A DNA stretch of 64,000 nucleotides from Burkholderia anthina (GCF_902498995.1 NZ_CABVLY010000006.1:124001-188000), one strand, 5' to 3'. Positions 35,789 to 45,617 are shown, numbered from the stretch's first letter. The notes: generated from the letters alone by a model not told the origin. Made by a program: numbers and translations.

Positions 35789-35858
35789 GACGTACGGCTT
35801 CGGTTCGGCCCCTGCGCCCCTGCCCGTCGCAGCCGAATCGAATCGGCATCCGCAAATG

Positions 35859-35892
35859 AAAAGGCCGCCTGCATGTGTGCAGGCGGCCTTTT
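35859..35892. terminator. Bidirectional rho-independent terminator
   Basis: 15-bp perfect stem (35859-35873 with 35878-35892) with a four-base loop; AAAA/TTTT ends give T-runs in both directions. It separates the convergent membrane-protein and hydrolase genes. Confidence 0.93.
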
Positions 35893-35919
35893 TGCTTCGT
35901 CGCAGGATACCGCGCCGCG

Positions 35920-37062
35920 TCAGTCCTTCAGGCTGCGCAGCGGATGCGTGCCGGACGTCCACGGGCTGTCGAACATCGCGAGCACATCGGCCCGGTCGAC
36001 ATCGGCCGTCGTCTTGAAACGCCAGGCCGGCTGGTGATCCTTGTCGACGATCAGCGCGCGCACGCCTTCGATCACGTCGCCCCGCGCAAAAGTCGAACGC
36101 GTGAGGTCGAGATCGCGCCGCAGGCAATCGGCCATCGTCGCACCACGGGCCCGCTCGACGACTTCGAGCGACACGGCCATCGACAGCGGCGACAACTGGC
36201 CGCGCATCGCGTGCGTCGCCTTCTCGACCCACCCGTCCACCGCCGCACAATCCTGCTCGGCATCGAGCGACGCGAGGATCGCACCGATCTCGGGTTGCGC
36301 GAAATGCCGATCGATCCCCGCGCGCGCGTCGGCCAGCGCCGACGTGTCGGGCGTCGGCACGACCTTGTGCGCGACGGCCGCCTCGGCCACGCACGCGACG
36401 GCCTGCGCACCGCTGTCGATGCGCGCGCTGCGCAACGTGTCGAGCAGCGCCGGCAGCGCGGCGTCCGGGAGATAAACGTCGGCGAGCTGCGCATACAGCG
36501 CACCGGCCGCGTCGAGCGTCGCGCCGGTCACCGCGAGATAGCGGCCGAGCGCGCCCGGCGTGCGCGCGAGAAACCAGCTCATCCCGACGTCCGGAAACAG
36601 GCCGATGCGCGTTTCGGGCATCGCCATCTTCGTCGAATCGGTGACGACGCGCAGGCCGCCCGTATGCCGCGCCGCCTGCGAAATGCCCATGCCGCCCCCC
36701 ATCACGACGCCGTGCATCAGCGCGATGTACGGCTTCGGATAGGCGAAGATCGTATGGTTGAGCGTGTATTCCTCGATGAAGAACGTGTCGACCGCGTCGC
36801 GATCGCCGCGCTGCCACGCGTCGTGGAAGAAGCGCACGTCGCCGCCCGCGCAGAACGCGCGCGGATGCGGGCTGTGCACGACGACGGCGACCACCTCGGG
36901 ATCGTCGCGCCATGCGTCGAGCGCCTGCTGCATCAGGCGGATCATGCCGACCGACAGCGCATTCAGCGCCTTCGGCCGGTTCAGTTCGAGAAACCCGATA
37001 CGGTTCGCGACATGCGTGCGCACGTCGGGCTGCGCGGATTCAGCGGAAGTGGAATCGGTCAT
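35920..37062 (-). CDS. Enoyl-CoA hydratase/isomerase family protein, 3-hydroxyisobutyryl-CoA hydrolase-like
   Basis: 380 residues, ECH_2-type crotonase. RIGFLELNRPKALNAL begins the fold, PRAFCAGGDVRFFHDA forms the first oxyanion-hole element and ALMHGVVMGGGMGISQAARH the second. PETRIGLFPDVGMSWFLARTPG carries the catalytic Glu/Asp region. The long C-terminus (LDLTRSTFARGDVIEGVRALIVDKDHQPAW) is specific to 3-hydroxyisobutyryl-CoA hydrolases of valine catabolism, though true substrates vary. ATG 37062 is used; 37071 is also possible. Confidence 0.87.
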   Translation of the reverse strand: MTDSTSAESAQPDVRTHVANRIGFLELNRPKALNALSVGMIRLMQQALDAWRDDPEVVAVVVHSPHPRAFCAGGDVRFFHDAWQRGDRDAVDTFFIEEYTLNHTIFAYPKPYIALMHGVVMGGGMGISQAARHTGGLRVVTDSTKMAMPETRIGLFPDVGMSWFLARTPGALGRYLAVTGATLDAAGALYAQLADVYLPDAALPALLDTLRSARIDSGAQAVACVAEAAVAHKVVPTPDTSALADARAGIDRHFAQPEIGAILASLDAEQDCAAVDGWVEKATHAMRGQLSPLSMAVSLEVVERARGATMADCLRRDLDLTRSTFARGDVIEGVRALIVDKDHQPAWRFKTTADVDRADVLAMFDSPWTSGTHPLRSLKD

Positions 37063-37093
37063 GTGAGCCATCCGGCGTATCGCGGACGCACGC

Positions 37094-37432
37094 TCAGTGC
37101 GCCTGCATCTTCGAGAACAGGTTCAGCACCACGACACCTGCGACGATCAGTCCGAGGCCGATCACCGCCGGCACGTCCGGCACCTGACGATAGAGGAGCA
37201 TCGCGACGAGCGTGATCAGCACGATGCCGGCGCCCGACCACACCGCATAGATGATGCCGACCGGCATCGTGCGCAGCGTGAGCGACAGACAGTAGAACGC
37301 GACGCCGTAACCGGCCACGACGAGCGCCGAAGGCCAGAAGCGCGTGAAGCCGTCGGCCGCGCGCAGCGCGGACGTGCCGATCACTTCCGCGACGATCGCG
37401 ATCGCGAGCCATGCGTAACCTGGCAGTTGCAT
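37094..37432 (-). CDS. Small multidrug resistance (SMR) transporter
   Basis: 112 residues, four transmembrane helices. The membrane-embedded Glu16 in IAIVAEVIGTSALRA is the SMR proton/substrate site, and GIIYAVWSGAGIVLI in helix 3 is typical of the EmrE/Qac drug-proton antiporter subgroup rather than the paired SugE/Gdx type. It starts three bases after the preceding UPF0303 stop (stop 37436), so the two are cotranscribed. It may export cationic compounds or quaternary ammonium ions. Confidence 0.92.
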   Translation of the reverse strand: MQLPGYAWLAIAIVAEVIGTSALRAADGFTRFWPSALVVAGYGVAFYCLSLTLRTMPVGIIYAVWSGAGIVLITLVAMLLYRQVPDVPAVIGLGLIVAGVVVLNLFSKMQAH

Positions 37433-37435
37433 CGT

Positions 37436-37933
37436 TCAGCTCCTTGCGAGCGCCAGCACGGCGTAGTCCTGCCCGAGCTCGGCGCAGAGCACTTCGACGA
37501 CGAACTCGTGATCCGCGCGCTGCGGCAGCCCCGATGCGGTGATCGAGCCGATCACGCCCGCCCCCGCCACGGTCAGCGGAAACGAGCCGCCGTGCGGCGA
37601 GTATTCGGAGAGCGGCAGCCCGTGCTTGTCCGCGAGCGTGGCGCCGGCCTGCTGCATGCGCAGGCCGATCGCATACGAGCTGCGGCGGAAATGCGCGACG
37701 ACGTTGCGCTTGCGGCGCACCCAGTCGGCGTTGTCGGGCGTCGCACCCGCGAGCGCCGCATAGAACAGCGGCTGCCCGAACGTGACGATGTCGATCGCGA
37801 CCGCGTGGCCGCGCGACGTCGCGAGCGCATGCATGCGGTTGCCGAGCGCCCACGCGCGTGCCGGGTCGAAATGGGGAAACACGAGCGCCTGTTCCTGCGC
37901 GCCGATCGATTGCAGATCGTGAGCGATGTCCAT
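37436..37933 (-). CDS. UPF0303 / HbpS-like family protein
   Basis: 165 residues of the GlcG/HbpS fold. The block [29 protein letters not shown] and the later [16 protein letters not shown] and [36 protein letters not shown] match UPF0303 proteins. Related folds bind heme or cobalamin-like ligands, but the function of UPF0303 is unknown. ATG 37933 is the family start. It is cotranscribed with the SMR gene. Confidence 0.9.
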   Translation of the reverse strand: MDIAHDLQSIGAQEQALVFPHFDPARAWALGNRMHALATSRGHAVAIDIVTFGQPLFYAALAGATPDNADWVRRKRNVVAHFRRSSYAIGLRMQQAGATLADKHGLPLSEYSPHGGSFPLTVAGAGVIGSITASGLPQRADHEFVVEVLCAELGQDYAVLALARS

Positions 37934-38101
37934 GAATCCGTCGATGCAGTAGAGAGGGTTGCAACGGCGCCGATGCAATCGCGCACGGCACCGCTACAGG
38001 AATGACGACACAAGCAAACCGCTCGATTCTAGCGCACGCGCCTGCCGTACCGGCCCCACAAGTGATGTACAAGGGATTGCAACGTGATTGTCAGAAAGTG
38101 C

Positions 38102-38130
38102 TTGCATGCACTAGGGTTAGCCCATATAAT
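38102..38130 (+). promoter_or_regulatory. Sigma-70 promoter of tRNA-fMet
   Basis: TTGCAT at 38102-38107 and a perfect TATAAT at 38125-38130 are spaced by 17 bases and end 16 bases before the tRNA. This is a strong consensus promoter for the initiator tRNA. Confidence 0.8.
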
Positions 38131-38146
38131 TCAATTCTTCGACGGA

Positions 38147-38223
<77 letters not shown>

Positions 38224-38240
38224 ACGTCCCGATTCGATAC

Positions 38241-38269
38241 GAAAAGCCCGGCCCAGCGCCGGGCTTTTC
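38241..38269 (+). terminator. Terminator of tRNA-fMet
   Basis: GAAAAGCCCGGC pairs with GCCGGGCTTTTC (38241-38252 with 38258-38269) and is followed by GTTTTCC, 17 bases past the tRNA end. Confidence 0.92.
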
Positions 38270-38395
38270 GTTTTCCGCGCACGATCCTGCGCACTGCCCG
38301 CTGCGCTTCGCACAGCATGCGGCACACATGCGCGGCCGTTCGAGAATGCCCCGCCCCGGTGATACACTCGCATCACCTCGTCCCTTCCACTCGAC

Positions 38396-38941
38396 ATGAA
38401 ATTCTGCTCCGTCTGCGGTCACGAAGTCATCGCGCGCATTCCTCCGGGCGACAACCGCGAGCGCTTCGTTTGCGATCACTGCGGCACGATCCATTACCAG
38501 AATCCCCGTAACGTGGTCGGCACGGTGCCGGTCTGGGGCGATCAGGTTCTGCTGTGCCGCCGCGCGATCGAACCGCGCTACGGATTCTGGACGCTGCCGG
38601 CAGGCTTCATGGAAATGGGCGAGACGACGGCCGAAGCCGCCGCGCGCGAAACGCTCGAGGAAGCCGGCGCGCGCGTCGAGGTGCAGAACCTGTTCACGCT
38701 GCTCAACGTACCGCACGTGCACCAGGTCCATCTGTTCTACCTGGCGCGGCTCGTCGATCCGGCCTACGAGGCCGGCGAGGAAAGCCTCGAAGTCAAACTG
38801 TTCGACGAAGCCGACATCCCGTGGGACGAGATCGCGTTCCCGACCGTCAGCCAGACCCTGCGCTTCTTCTTCGCCGATCGTGCCACCGGCGACTACGGCG
38901 TGCATACCGGCGATATCTTCCGCTCGCTGCGCAACGGCTGA
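38396..38941 (+). CDS. NUDIX hydrolase with N-terminal zinc ribbon
   Basis: 181 residues. The N-terminal Cys-x-x-Cys pairs (CSVCGHEV and [12 protein letters not shown]) form a zinc ribbon as in NADH pyrophosphatases. The NUDIX box is [23 protein letters not shown] with the essential REtlEEaG at residues ~84-90. Substrates could be NADH, ADP-ribose or related nucleoside diphosphates. It is first in a run NUDIX-aat-bpt-pyrD, 11 bases before aat. Confidence 0.92.
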   Translation: MKFCSVCGHEVIARIPPGDNRERFVCDHCGTIHYQNPRNVVGTVPVWGDQVLLCRRAIEPRYGFWTLPAGFMEMGETTAEAAARETLEEAGARVEVQNLFTLLNVPHVHQVHLFYLARLVDPAYEAGEESLEVKLFDEADIPWDEIAFPTVSQTLRFFFADRATGDYGVHTGDIFRSLRNG

Positions 38942-38952
38942 GCCCGCGACCC

Positions 38953-39717
38953 ATGGTCCCCTGGCTCGGTCCGGACGACCCGTTCCCGCCCATCGAGCGC
39001 GCGCTCGGCCCCGAAACCGGCGCGCCGGGGCTGCTCGCCGCGAGCGCCGACCTGCTGCCTTCGCGCCTCATCGACGCGTACCAGCGCGGCATCTTCCCGT
39101 GGTATTCGGACGGCCAGCCGGTGCTGTGGTGGAGCCCCGACCCGCGGATGATCCTCGCGCCGGATGAATTCAAGGTGGCGCCGTCGCTGCGCAAGACGCT
39201 CAGGCGCGTGCTGCGCGAGCCGGCGTGGGAAGTGCGCGTCGATTACGACTTTCCGGGCGTGATGCGCGCGTGCGCGCAGGCGCCGAGGCGCGGACAGCGC
39301 GGCACGTGGATCACGGCCGAAATCATCGACGCCTATACGTCGCTCTATCGCTCCGGCAACGCGCACAGCATCGAGACATGGCATGACGGACGCCGTGTCG
39401 GCGGCCTGTACGGCGTCTCGTTCGGGCGGATGTTTTTCGGCGAATCGATGTATGCGGACGCCACCGACGCGTCGAAGATCGCGCTGGCCGCGCTCGTCGC
39501 CCACCTTCGCGACCAGGGGCTGGAGATGATAGACTGCCAGCAGAATACGTCGCATCTAGCGTCGCTCGGTGGCCGCGAGATCGCACGCAAGGCCTTTGTC
39601 GCTCACGTGCGCCGCGCGGTAGCCGAACCGCCGATTCCGTGGCAGTTCGACAAGCGCGTGCTCGCCGCGCTGACGGGCCCCGCCGAACCGGCGGCGCCCT
39701 CCGGGATCGAGCGCTAG
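38953..39717 (+). CDS. aat: Leucyl/phenylalanyl-tRNA--protein transferase
   Basis: Cytoplasmic N-end-rule enzyme that adds Leu or Phe from tRNA to N-terminal Lys/Arg of proteins, targeting them to ClpAP, 254 residues. The hallmark blocks are [33 protein letters not shown] and [29 protein letters not shown], with a conserved [20 protein letters not shown] 38953 follows the NUDIX stop by 11 bases. It is directly followed by bpt. Confidence 0.96.
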   Translation: MVPWLGPDDPFPPIERALGPETGAPGLLAASADLLPSRLIDAYQRGIFPWYSDGQPVLWWSPDPRMILAPDEFKVAPSLRKTLRRVLREPAWEVRVDYDFPGVMRACAQAPRRGQRGTWITAEIIDAYTSLYRSGNAHSIETWHDGRRVGGLYGVSFGRMFFGESMYADATDASKIALAALVAHLRDQGLEMIDCQQNTSHLASLGGREIARKAFVAHVRRAVAEPPIPWQFDKRVLAALTGPAEPAAPSGIER

Positions 39718-39750
39718 CGCGGCACTCCTTCCCTGCATCGAGAGCTGCCC

Positions 39751-40581
39751 ATGACTCACCCGACTGAGCTGCCGCTTTCACCGCTTTCGGCGTTGCAATT
39801 CTATGCAACGGCGCCCTATCCGTGCAGCTATCTGGACGGCCGCATCGCGCGCTCGCAAGTCGCGACGCCGAGCCATCTGATCAACTCCGACATCTATACC
39901 GAGCTCGTGAAGGCCGGCTTCCGTCGCTCAGGCGTGTTCACCTATCGCCCGTACTGCGACGGCTGCCGCGCATGCGTCCCCGTGCGCGTGCCCGTCGGCG
40001 CGTTCACGCCATCGCGCACGCAGCGCCGGATGTGGAAGCGGCACCGCTCGCTCGTCGCGACGGTCTCGCCGCTGCACTACGACGAGGAACACTACGCGCT
40101 CTACATGCGCTACCAGTCGGCACGTCATGCGGGCGGTGGAATGGATCGCGACAGTCGCGACCAGTACGAGCAGTTCCTGCTGCAAAGCCGGATCAATTCG
40201 CGCCTCGTCGAATTCCGCGACCTCGACGCACCGGGCGGCGAGCCCGGCAAGCTGCGCATGGTCAGCATGATCGACATCCTCGGCGACGGGCTGTCGTCGG
40301 TCTATACGTTCTTCGAGCCCGACGACCAGCACACGAGCTACGGCACCTACAACATCCTGTGGCAGATCGAGCAGGCGAAGAGCCTCGGCCTGCCGTACGT
40401 GTATCTCGGCTACTGGATCCGCGAAAGCCCGAAGATGGCCTACAAGGCGAACTTCCATCCGCTCGAAGGATTGCTCGACGGCCGCTGGAAGATACTCGAT
40501 CCGGATCGCGTCGATCTGCCGCCGGTGGACGCCGCGCTCGCCCGCGCGCCGCTGCCCGGCGGGCATTCCGGGTCGAACTGA
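39751..40581 (+). CDS. bpt: Aspartate/glutamate leucyltransferase (bacterial ATE1 homolog)
   Basis: 276 residues. Bpt attaches leucine to N-terminal Asp/Glu, completing the bacterial N-degron branch. The N-terminal Cys cluster in [15 protein letters not shown] aligns with the ATE zinc/heme region. [17 protein letters not shown] and [26 protein letters not shown] are family hallmarks. The gene is 33 bases after aat. Having both leucyl transferases in one operon covers basic and acidic primary residues with the same destabilising amino acid. Confidence 0.95.
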   Translation: MTHPTELPLSPLSALQFYATAPYPCSYLDGRIARSQVATPSHLINSDIYTELVKAGFRRSGVFTYRPYCDGCRACVPVRVPVGAFTPSRTQRRMWKRHRSLVATVSPLHYDEEHYALYMRYQSARHAGGGMDRDSRDQYEQFLLQSRINSRLVEFRDLDAPGGEPGKLRMVSMIDILGDGLSSVYTFFEPDDQHTSYGTYNILWQIEQAKSLGLPYVYLGYWIRESPKMAYKANFHPLEGLLDGRWKILDPDRVDLPPVDAALARAPLPGGHSGSN

Positions 40582-40760
40582 CGCGCGCGCCGGCGACGCG
40601 GCACGGCTCCGGCAACGGGCACCGTTTGGGCTCGATGCGAGGGCTGCCGCGCCGCGCGAGAGGCACGCCACAGGCGCCAGCGAACCGAACCCCGCCCTTG
40701 CCGCGCAACTCCCGGTAAAATAGCGGGTTGTCATTCATTCCGGCCGTCCGCCCAATTCCC

Positions 40761-41798
40761 GTGTTCAGTTCCCTCTATCCGCTGGCCCGCGCATCCCTGT
40801 TCAAGATGGATGCGGAAGACGCTCACCACCTCACGCTGCGCGCGCTCGGCGCCGCCGGCCGCACGGGCCTCGCCTGCGCGCTGTCGGCCCGCGTGCCCGA
40901 CGCGCCGCGCACCGTGATGGGGCTCACGTTCCGCAACCCGGTCGGCCTCGCCGCCGGCCTCGACAAGGACGGCGCGGCCATCGACGGCCTCGCGTCGCTC
41001 GGTTTCGGCTTCATCGAAGTCGGCACGGTCACGCCGCGCCCGCAGCCGGGCAACCCGCGCCCGCGGATGTTCCGCCTGCCGCAGGCCGAGGCGCTGATCA
41101 ACCGGATGGGCTTCAACAACCACGGCGTCGACCAGTTCGTGAAGAACGTCCAGGCGGCCCGCTATCGCGGCATCCTCGGCCTGAACATCGGCAAGAACGC
41201 CGACACGCCGATCGAGCGCGCGGCGGAGGATTATCTCTACTGCCTCGAGCGCGTCTACCCGTTCGCGAGCTACGTGACGATCAACATCTCGTCGCCGAAC
41301 ACGAAGAACCTGCGCCAGTTGCAGGGCGCGGGCGAACTCGACGCGCTGCTCGCCGCGCTGAAGGACAAGCAGCGGCGCCTCGCCGACCTGCACGGCAAGC
41401 TCGTGCCGCTCGCGCTGAAGATCGCCCCCGATCTCGACGACGAACAGGTCAAGGAAATCGGCGACACGCTGCTGCGCCACAAGATCGAAGCGGTCATCGC
41501 CACCAACACCACGCTGTCGCGTGCAGCCGTGCAGGGCCTGCCGCACGCGGACGAAGCCGGCGGCCTGTCGGGCCGCCCGGTGTTCGACGCGTCGAACGAA
41601 GTGATCCGCAAGCTGCATGCGCAAGTCGGCAGCGACGTGCCGATCATTGGCGTCGGCGGCATTTTCTCCGGCGACGACGCGCGCGCGAAACTCGCGGCCG
41701 GCGCATCGCTCGTCCAGCTGTACACGGGCTTCATCTATCGCGGCCCGGCGCTGGTCGCCGAGTGCGTGAAGGCCATCGCGCGCGAACGCACCGCGTAA
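40761..41798 (+). CDS. pyrD: Dihydroorotate dehydrogenase (quinone), class 2
   Basis: 345 residues from the GTG at 40761; the N-terminus ([27 protein letters not shown]) is the membrane-associated helical lead of class 2 PyrD, which passes electrons to quinone. FMN and active-site blocks are [40 protein letters not shown] (catalytic Ser) and [27 protein letters not shown]. An in-frame TTG 33 bases upstream is less likely. It oxidises dihydroorotate in pyrimidine synthesis. Confidence 0.96.
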   Translation: MFSSLYPLARASLFKMDAEDAHHLTLRALGAAGRTGLACALSARVPDAPRTVMGLTFRNPVGLAAGLDKDGAAIDGLASLGFGFIEVGTVTPRPQPGNPRPRMFRLPQAEALINRMGFNNHGVDQFVKNVQAARYRGILGLNIGKNADTPIERAAEDYLYCLERVYPFASYVTINISSPNTKNLRQLQGAGELDALLAALKDKQRRLADLHGKLVPLALKIAPDLDDEQVKEIGDTLLRHKIEAVIATNTTLSRAAVQGLPHADEAGGLSGRPVFDASNEVIRKLHAQVGSDVPIIGVGGIFSGDDARAKLAAGASLVQLYTGFIYRGPALVAECVKAIARERTA

Positions 41799-41900
41799 TA
41801 TAGCCATAAACAAACGATATTTAGTGGTCGATTGCATTTTTGCTATCATCAACCGCACAGTCAGGATCATGAGCCCCACTGGGGCAAGGAAGCTCACACG

Positions 41901-42695
41901 ATGAAAATTTCGCTGCTGAAGAAGCTGCTGGTTGCCGGCCTGGTCGGCACGTCGTTCGCCGCGGCCACCGCGCACGCGGCCGACCTCCTCGATCAGGTGA
42001 AGCAGCGCGGCACGCTGCGTGTCGGCCTCGAAGGCACGTTCCCGCCGTTCAACTCGAAGAACCCGCAAGGCGAACTCGTCGGCTTCGACGTCGACATCGC
42101 GAAGGCGGTGGCCGCGAAGCTCGGCGTGAAGACCGAATTCGTCACGACCGAATGGAGTGGCATCATCGCGGGCCTGCAGGCCGGCAAGTTCGACGTGATC
42201 GCCAACCAGGTCGGCATTACCGACCCGCGTAAGGAAACGCTCGACTTCTCGCCCGCGTACACGTATTCGTCCGCGCAACTGATCCAGCGCAAGGACGATC
42301 CGCGCCAGTTCAAGTCGCTGGAAGACCTGAAGGGCAAGAAGCTCGGCGTTGCGCTCGGCACCAACTACATGGACATGGCGAAGTCGGTGCCCGGCATCGA
42401 CGTGAAGACGTATCCGGGCGCGCCCGAGTACCTGCGCGACCTCGCGGCCGGCCGTCTCGACGCGGCACTGAACGATCGCCTGATGCTCGCGTATCTGACG
42501 AAGAATTCGCAACTGCCGCTGCGCCCGGGCGCCAACGTCGGTTCGGCGAATCCGTCGGGCATCCCGTTCAAGAAGGGCAACCCGAAATTCCAGAAGGCGA
42601 TCGACGACGCGATGGCGCAGCTCGAAGCCGACGGCACGTTCACGAAGATCTCGGACAAGTGGTTCGGCATCGACGTAACGAAACCGATCAAGTAA
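41901..42695 (+). CDS. Cystine/polar amino-acid ABC transporter substrate-binding protein
   Basis: 264 residues, SBP_bac_3 family. The signal peptide (residues 1-26, LLVAGLVGTSFAAATAHA) precedes DLLDQVKQRGTLRVGLEGTFPPFNSKNPQGELVGFDVDIAKAVA. The block WSGIIAGLQAGKFDVIANQVGITDPRKETLDFS is closest to cystine-binding FliY/TcyJ proteins. ATG 41901 has AAGGAAG about 10 bases upstream. A strong hairpin with a T-run separates it from the permease gene. Cystine is the likely ligand, by similarity only. Confidence 0.87.
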   Translation: MKISLLKKLLVAGLVGTSFAAATAHAADLLDQVKQRGTLRVGLEGTFPPFNSKNPQGELVGFDVDIAKAVAAKLGVKTEFVTTEWSGIIAGLQAGKFDVIANQVGITDPRKETLDFSPAYTYSSAQLIQRKDDPRQFKSLEDLKGKKLGVALGTNYMDMAKSVPGIDVKTYPGAPEYLRDLAAGRLDAALNDRLMLAYLTKNSQLPLRPGANVGSANPSGIPFKKGNPKFQKAIDDAMAQLEADGTFTKISDKWFGIDVTKPIK

Positions 42696-42729
42696 GCACG
42701 CCTTTGTTTCCCGCCCGACGGCGGGCCGG

Positions 42730-42761
42730 AAAGGGCGGCATCCGCAACGATGCCGCCCTTT
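42730..42761 (+). terminator. Intra-operon terminator/attenuator after the cystine-type binding protein
   Basis: Perfect 12-bp stem (42730-42741 with 42750-42761), 8-base loop, followed by GTTTTATTGG. It lies between the binding-protein and permease genes and probably reduces permease relative to binding protein. Confidence 0.85.
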
Positions 42762-42817
42762 GTTTTATTGGTCCGGTTTATGATTGCGCTTTCGCGCACG
42801 CATTCGATTCGTATTCC

Positions 42818-43510
42818 ATGTCGACAACGTCCCTGCTCGTCCAATCGCTGCCCGTGCTCGCACAAGGTGCCGTCCTGACCGTCAAGTTCGCCGTGCTGTC
42901 GATGGTGTTCGGCCTGCTCGGCGCCGTCGTGCTCGCGATGATGGGCATCCGGCAAAGCGAACCGCTCGAAGGCTTCGAGCGCATCTGGGTGAACGCGCTC
43001 GCGTGGCTCGCGCGCGGCTACGTGAGCCTGATGCGCGGCACGCCGCTGCTCGTGCAGATCTTCGTGATCTATTACGGGCTGCCGAGCCTCGGCATCTCGC
43101 TCGATCCGACGCCGGCCGGCGTCATCGCCCTGTCCGCGAACGTCGCCGCTTACATGTCCGAAAGCATGCGCGGCGCGATCAACGGGATCGCGCGCGGCCA
43201 ATGGCTCGCCGCATACAGCCTCGGGCTGTCGTGGAGCCAGACGCTGCGTTACGTGATCGGCCCGCAAGCGCTGCGCATCGCGGTGCCGAGCCTGTCGAAC
43301 AGCCTGATCAGCCTGATCAAGGACACGTCGCTCGTGTCGGTGATCACCGTGACCGAACTGCTGCGCAGCGCACAGGAAGTGATCGCGGCGACCTATCAGC
43401 CGCTGCCGCTGTACCTGGCCGCCGCGGCCGTGTACTGGGTGCTGTGCCAGATCCTCGAATGGGTCCAGCGCTGGTACGAAAAGCGTCTGTCGCTGCCCGC
43501 GCGACACTGA
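42818..43510 (+). CDS. Cystine/polar amino-acid ABC transporter permease
   Basis: 230 residues, about five helices, HisM/TcyL type. LMRGTPLLVQIFVIYYGLPSLGISL is the family signature and EAA-type loop YSLGLSWSQTLRYVIGPQALRIAVPSLSNSLISLIKDTSL contacts the ATPase. ATG 42818 is the family-like start (MSTTSLLVQSLPVLAQGAVLTVKF). No ATPase gene follows; the next gene is convergent. The partner ATPase must be encoded elsewhere. Confidence 0.88.
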   Translation: MSTTSLLVQSLPVLAQGAVLTVKFAVLSMVFGLLGAVVLAMMGIRQSEPLEGFERIWVNALAWLARGYVSLMRGTPLLVQIFVIYYGLPSLGISLDPTPAGVIALSANVAAYMSESMRGAINGIARGQWLAAYSLGLSWSQTLRYVIGPQALRIAVPSLSNSLISLIKDTSLVSVITVTELLRSAQEVIAATYQPLPLYLAAAAVYWVLCQILEWVQRWYEKRLSLPARH

Positions 43511-43598
43511 ACGCACGTCACGTCATCGTGCCGGGTCGCGCTTGCGCGCCCCGGCATCTGCTTTCCCCGCCCTGCTTCCCGCCCGCGGTGCTTCCCGC

Positions 43599-44585
43599 TT
43601 ACTCGCCCGAATAACGCACGCCGAGCGCCGCACGCGCCGCGTCGGTCATCGCGATCATCTGTCGCGAATGGTCGTGCGTCATGATCGGGCTCTCGAGTTT
43701 GCCCGCACGCAGCAGGTCGCAGAAATGTTCGGTCTCGTAGTTCAGACCGCCGCCGTCGACCGGCGCGTCGAGCTCGACGGTGCGGCCGTCGGCATAGCGG
43801 ATCGTCGCGCGCGCGGGGTTCCACCATTTCTCGTGAATCGTCACGTGCCCGCCCGCTGCGGCGATCAGCGCGTCGCCGCGTCCCGTCACGTCGAGCCCGC
43901 AAAAGAGCTGAGCGATCCCGCCGTTCGCGTGCTGGCTGTTCAGGCTCGCGAACACGTCGACGCCCGTCGCGCCGATACGACCGAGCGTCTGCACGTCGCG
44001 CGCCGCACCGAGCCAGTCGACCGCCAGAAATGCTTCGTAGATCCCGATGTCGAGCAGCGCGCCGCCGGCGCGATCGAGACGATAGACGGAATGATCGTCC
44101 GGCATCGACGACGATGCGCAGCCTGCCCGTACAAGCCGGATCTCGCCGATCGGGTCGTCCTGCAGGTGCGCACGCAACTGCCGGTACAGCGGAAAGAACG
44201 GCGGCTTCATCGCTTCCATGAAGAGCTGCCGGGCGTCGCGCGCCGCATCGAGCACGGTGTCGAGCTGCGCGGCGTTCAGCGTCGCGGGCTTTTCGCACAG
44301 CACGGCCTTGCCGGCCGCGAGCGCGGCCAGCGCGTACTGTGCATGACTGTCGTGGAGCGTGGCGATGTAGATTGCATCGACGTCGCTCGCGAGGAGCGCA
44401 TCCAGGCTGGCGGCAGGCGTTGCGCCGCTACCGTCGCAAAAGGCGATTGCCGCGTCGGGCCGGCGTGCCCACACGCCGGAGAGCACGGCACCCGGCACGT
44501 AAGCGAGGCTTTGTACGAAACGGCGTGCGATGCTGCCTGCGCCGATGATACCGAAGCGCACCGGGCGCTTGTCGAGGTCGTTCAT
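43599..44585 (-). CDS. Gfo/Idh/MocA-family NAD(P)-dependent oxidoreductase
   Basis: 328 residues. The Rossmann start VRFGIIGAGSIARRFVQSLAYVPGAVLSGVWARR carries the GxGxxA motif; IYIATLHDSHAQYALAALAAGKAVLCEKPATLN contains the conserved EKP loop with the catalytic-type Lys. A substrate domain with KPPFFPLYRQLRAHL and DRAGGALLDIGIYEAFLAV follows. It probably oxidises or reduces a sugar or cyclitol. A FadR-type regulator gene lies just upstream on the same strand. Confidence 0.9.
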   Translation of the reverse strand: MNDLDKRPVRFGIIGAGSIARRFVQSLAYVPGAVLSGVWARRPDAAIAFCDGSGATPAASLDALLASDVDAIYIATLHDSHAQYALAALAAGKAVLCEKPATLNAAQLDTVLDAARDARQLFMEAMKPPFFPLYRQLRAHLQDDPIGEIRLVRAGCASSSMPDDHSVYRLDRAGGALLDIGIYEAFLAVDWLGAARDVQTLGRIGATGVDVFASLNSQHANGGIAQLFCGLDVTGRGDALIAAAGGHVTIHEKWWNPARATIRYADGRTVELDAPVDGGGLNYETEHFCDLLRAGKLESPIMTHDHSRQMIAMTDAARAALGVRYSGE

Positions 44586-44697
44586 CCGGATCTTCCGTGT
44601 CGGTCGTATAACGGCGGCCGGCAGGTTGCCGGCCGGCCGTCATGATAAACGGCTCGACGACTCACGGATGAAACACGGATGACGATGCGCGCCGATA

Positions 44698-45414
44698 TCA
44701 AGCGCGCACGGGCACGTCGACGGAGAAATCGCGCGAGATCTCGTCGGCGCTGAAATCGATCAATGCGAGCGACGCCGCTTCGGCTTCGCGCGGATCGCGC
44801 CGTTCGATCGCGTCGACGACGCGCGCATGCGCCTTCACCGCGATGTCGTGCGCACCGTCCTTCTGCACGACGCGCGGATTCACGAGACGCACTGCACCGC
44901 GCACGATCGCCGCCATCTGCTGGAAGAACTGGTTGCCGCTCGCCTGGACGATCCGCGTGTGCAGCAGCTCGTCCGCCGTGTCGTAACCGGGGTCGCCCGG
45001 CTGCAACACCTTGAATGCTTCGAACGCTTCCCGAATGCCCGCGATATCGACGGCCGTCGCACGTACCGCCGCCTGCGCAGTCGCGCGCGGTTCGATCAGC
45101 ATCCGGAATTCGATGACGTCGCGCATGAACTGGGGATCGGGTTTCGCGCGAAACCGCCAGCTCACCACATCCTCATCGATCATGCGCCAGTCGCGCATCG
45201 GTCGAACGCGCGTACCGACTTTCGGACGCACGTCCAGCATGTCGCGCGCAAGCAACATCGACAATGCTTCCCGCATCACCGTACGGCTCACATCGAACTC
45301 TTTCGACAGCACGTCCTGCGGCGGCAGAATGCCGCCGTACTTGTCTTCGACGATACCCGCGACAAGCCCATCCATCACTTTGGCGACCAGTGACCGGTCT
45401 TTGCCCTGCTCCAT
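44698..45414 (-). CDS. FadR/GntR-family transcriptional regulator (FCD domain)
   Basis: 238 residues. The GntR winged helix (residues ~10-75) includes LPPQDVLSKEFDVSRTVMREALSMLLARDMLDVRPKVGTRV. The FCD effector domain follows (RMLIEPRATAQAAVRAT, DELLHTRIVQASGNQFFQQM and KAHARVVDAIERRDPREAE) with the usual metal-binding Asp/His pattern. The neighbouring Gfo/Idh gene is a candidate target. A short inverted repeat 68 bases upstream may be its own operator. Confidence 0.9.
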   Translation of the reverse strand: MEQGKDRSLVAKVMDGLVAGIVEDKYGGILPPQDVLSKEFDVSRTVMREALSMLLARDMLDVRPKVGTRVRPMRDWRMIDEDVVSWRFRAKPDPQFMRDVIEFRMLIEPRATAQAAVRATAVDIAGIREAFEAFKVLQPGDPGYDTADELLHTRIVQASGNQFFQQMAAIVRGAVRLVNPRVVQKDGAHDIAVKAHARVVDAIERRDPREAEAASLALIDFSADEISRDFSVDVPVRA

Positions 45415-45482
45415 GACACCTCCCCGTGCGTCGATTTGCGAACACCTGCTCCGCAGTTCCGCCGGCCCTGGTTACGACTGTT

Positions 45483-45497
45483 CTTATGATCTATAAG
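45483..45497. promoter_or_regulatory. Possible GntR-type operator
   Basis: CTTATGATCTATAAG, 5-bp arms around GATCT, lies 68 bases upstream of the FadR-type regulator gene in an AT-rich stretch. It could be an autoregulatory site; this is inference. Confidence 0.35.
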
Positions 45498-45581
45498 TTG
45501 GCGAGTTCGAGGATATTTCGCTATCTGGTAAACACCTGACAGGGTTATCCCTCTTCATGAAGCGGTGATTTATAAGGCCAC

Positions 45582-45617
45582 AAAAAAAGCCCGGGAAGCG
45601 CTCTGCGCTTGCCGGGC
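45582..45617 (-). terminator. Terminator downstream of rpiA
   Basis: On the minus strand GCCCGGCAAGCGC pairs with GCGCTTCCCGGGC (one mismatch) and is followed by seven Ts (complement of 45582-45588). It ends the rpiA transcript 95 bases past the stop. Confidence 0.92.
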
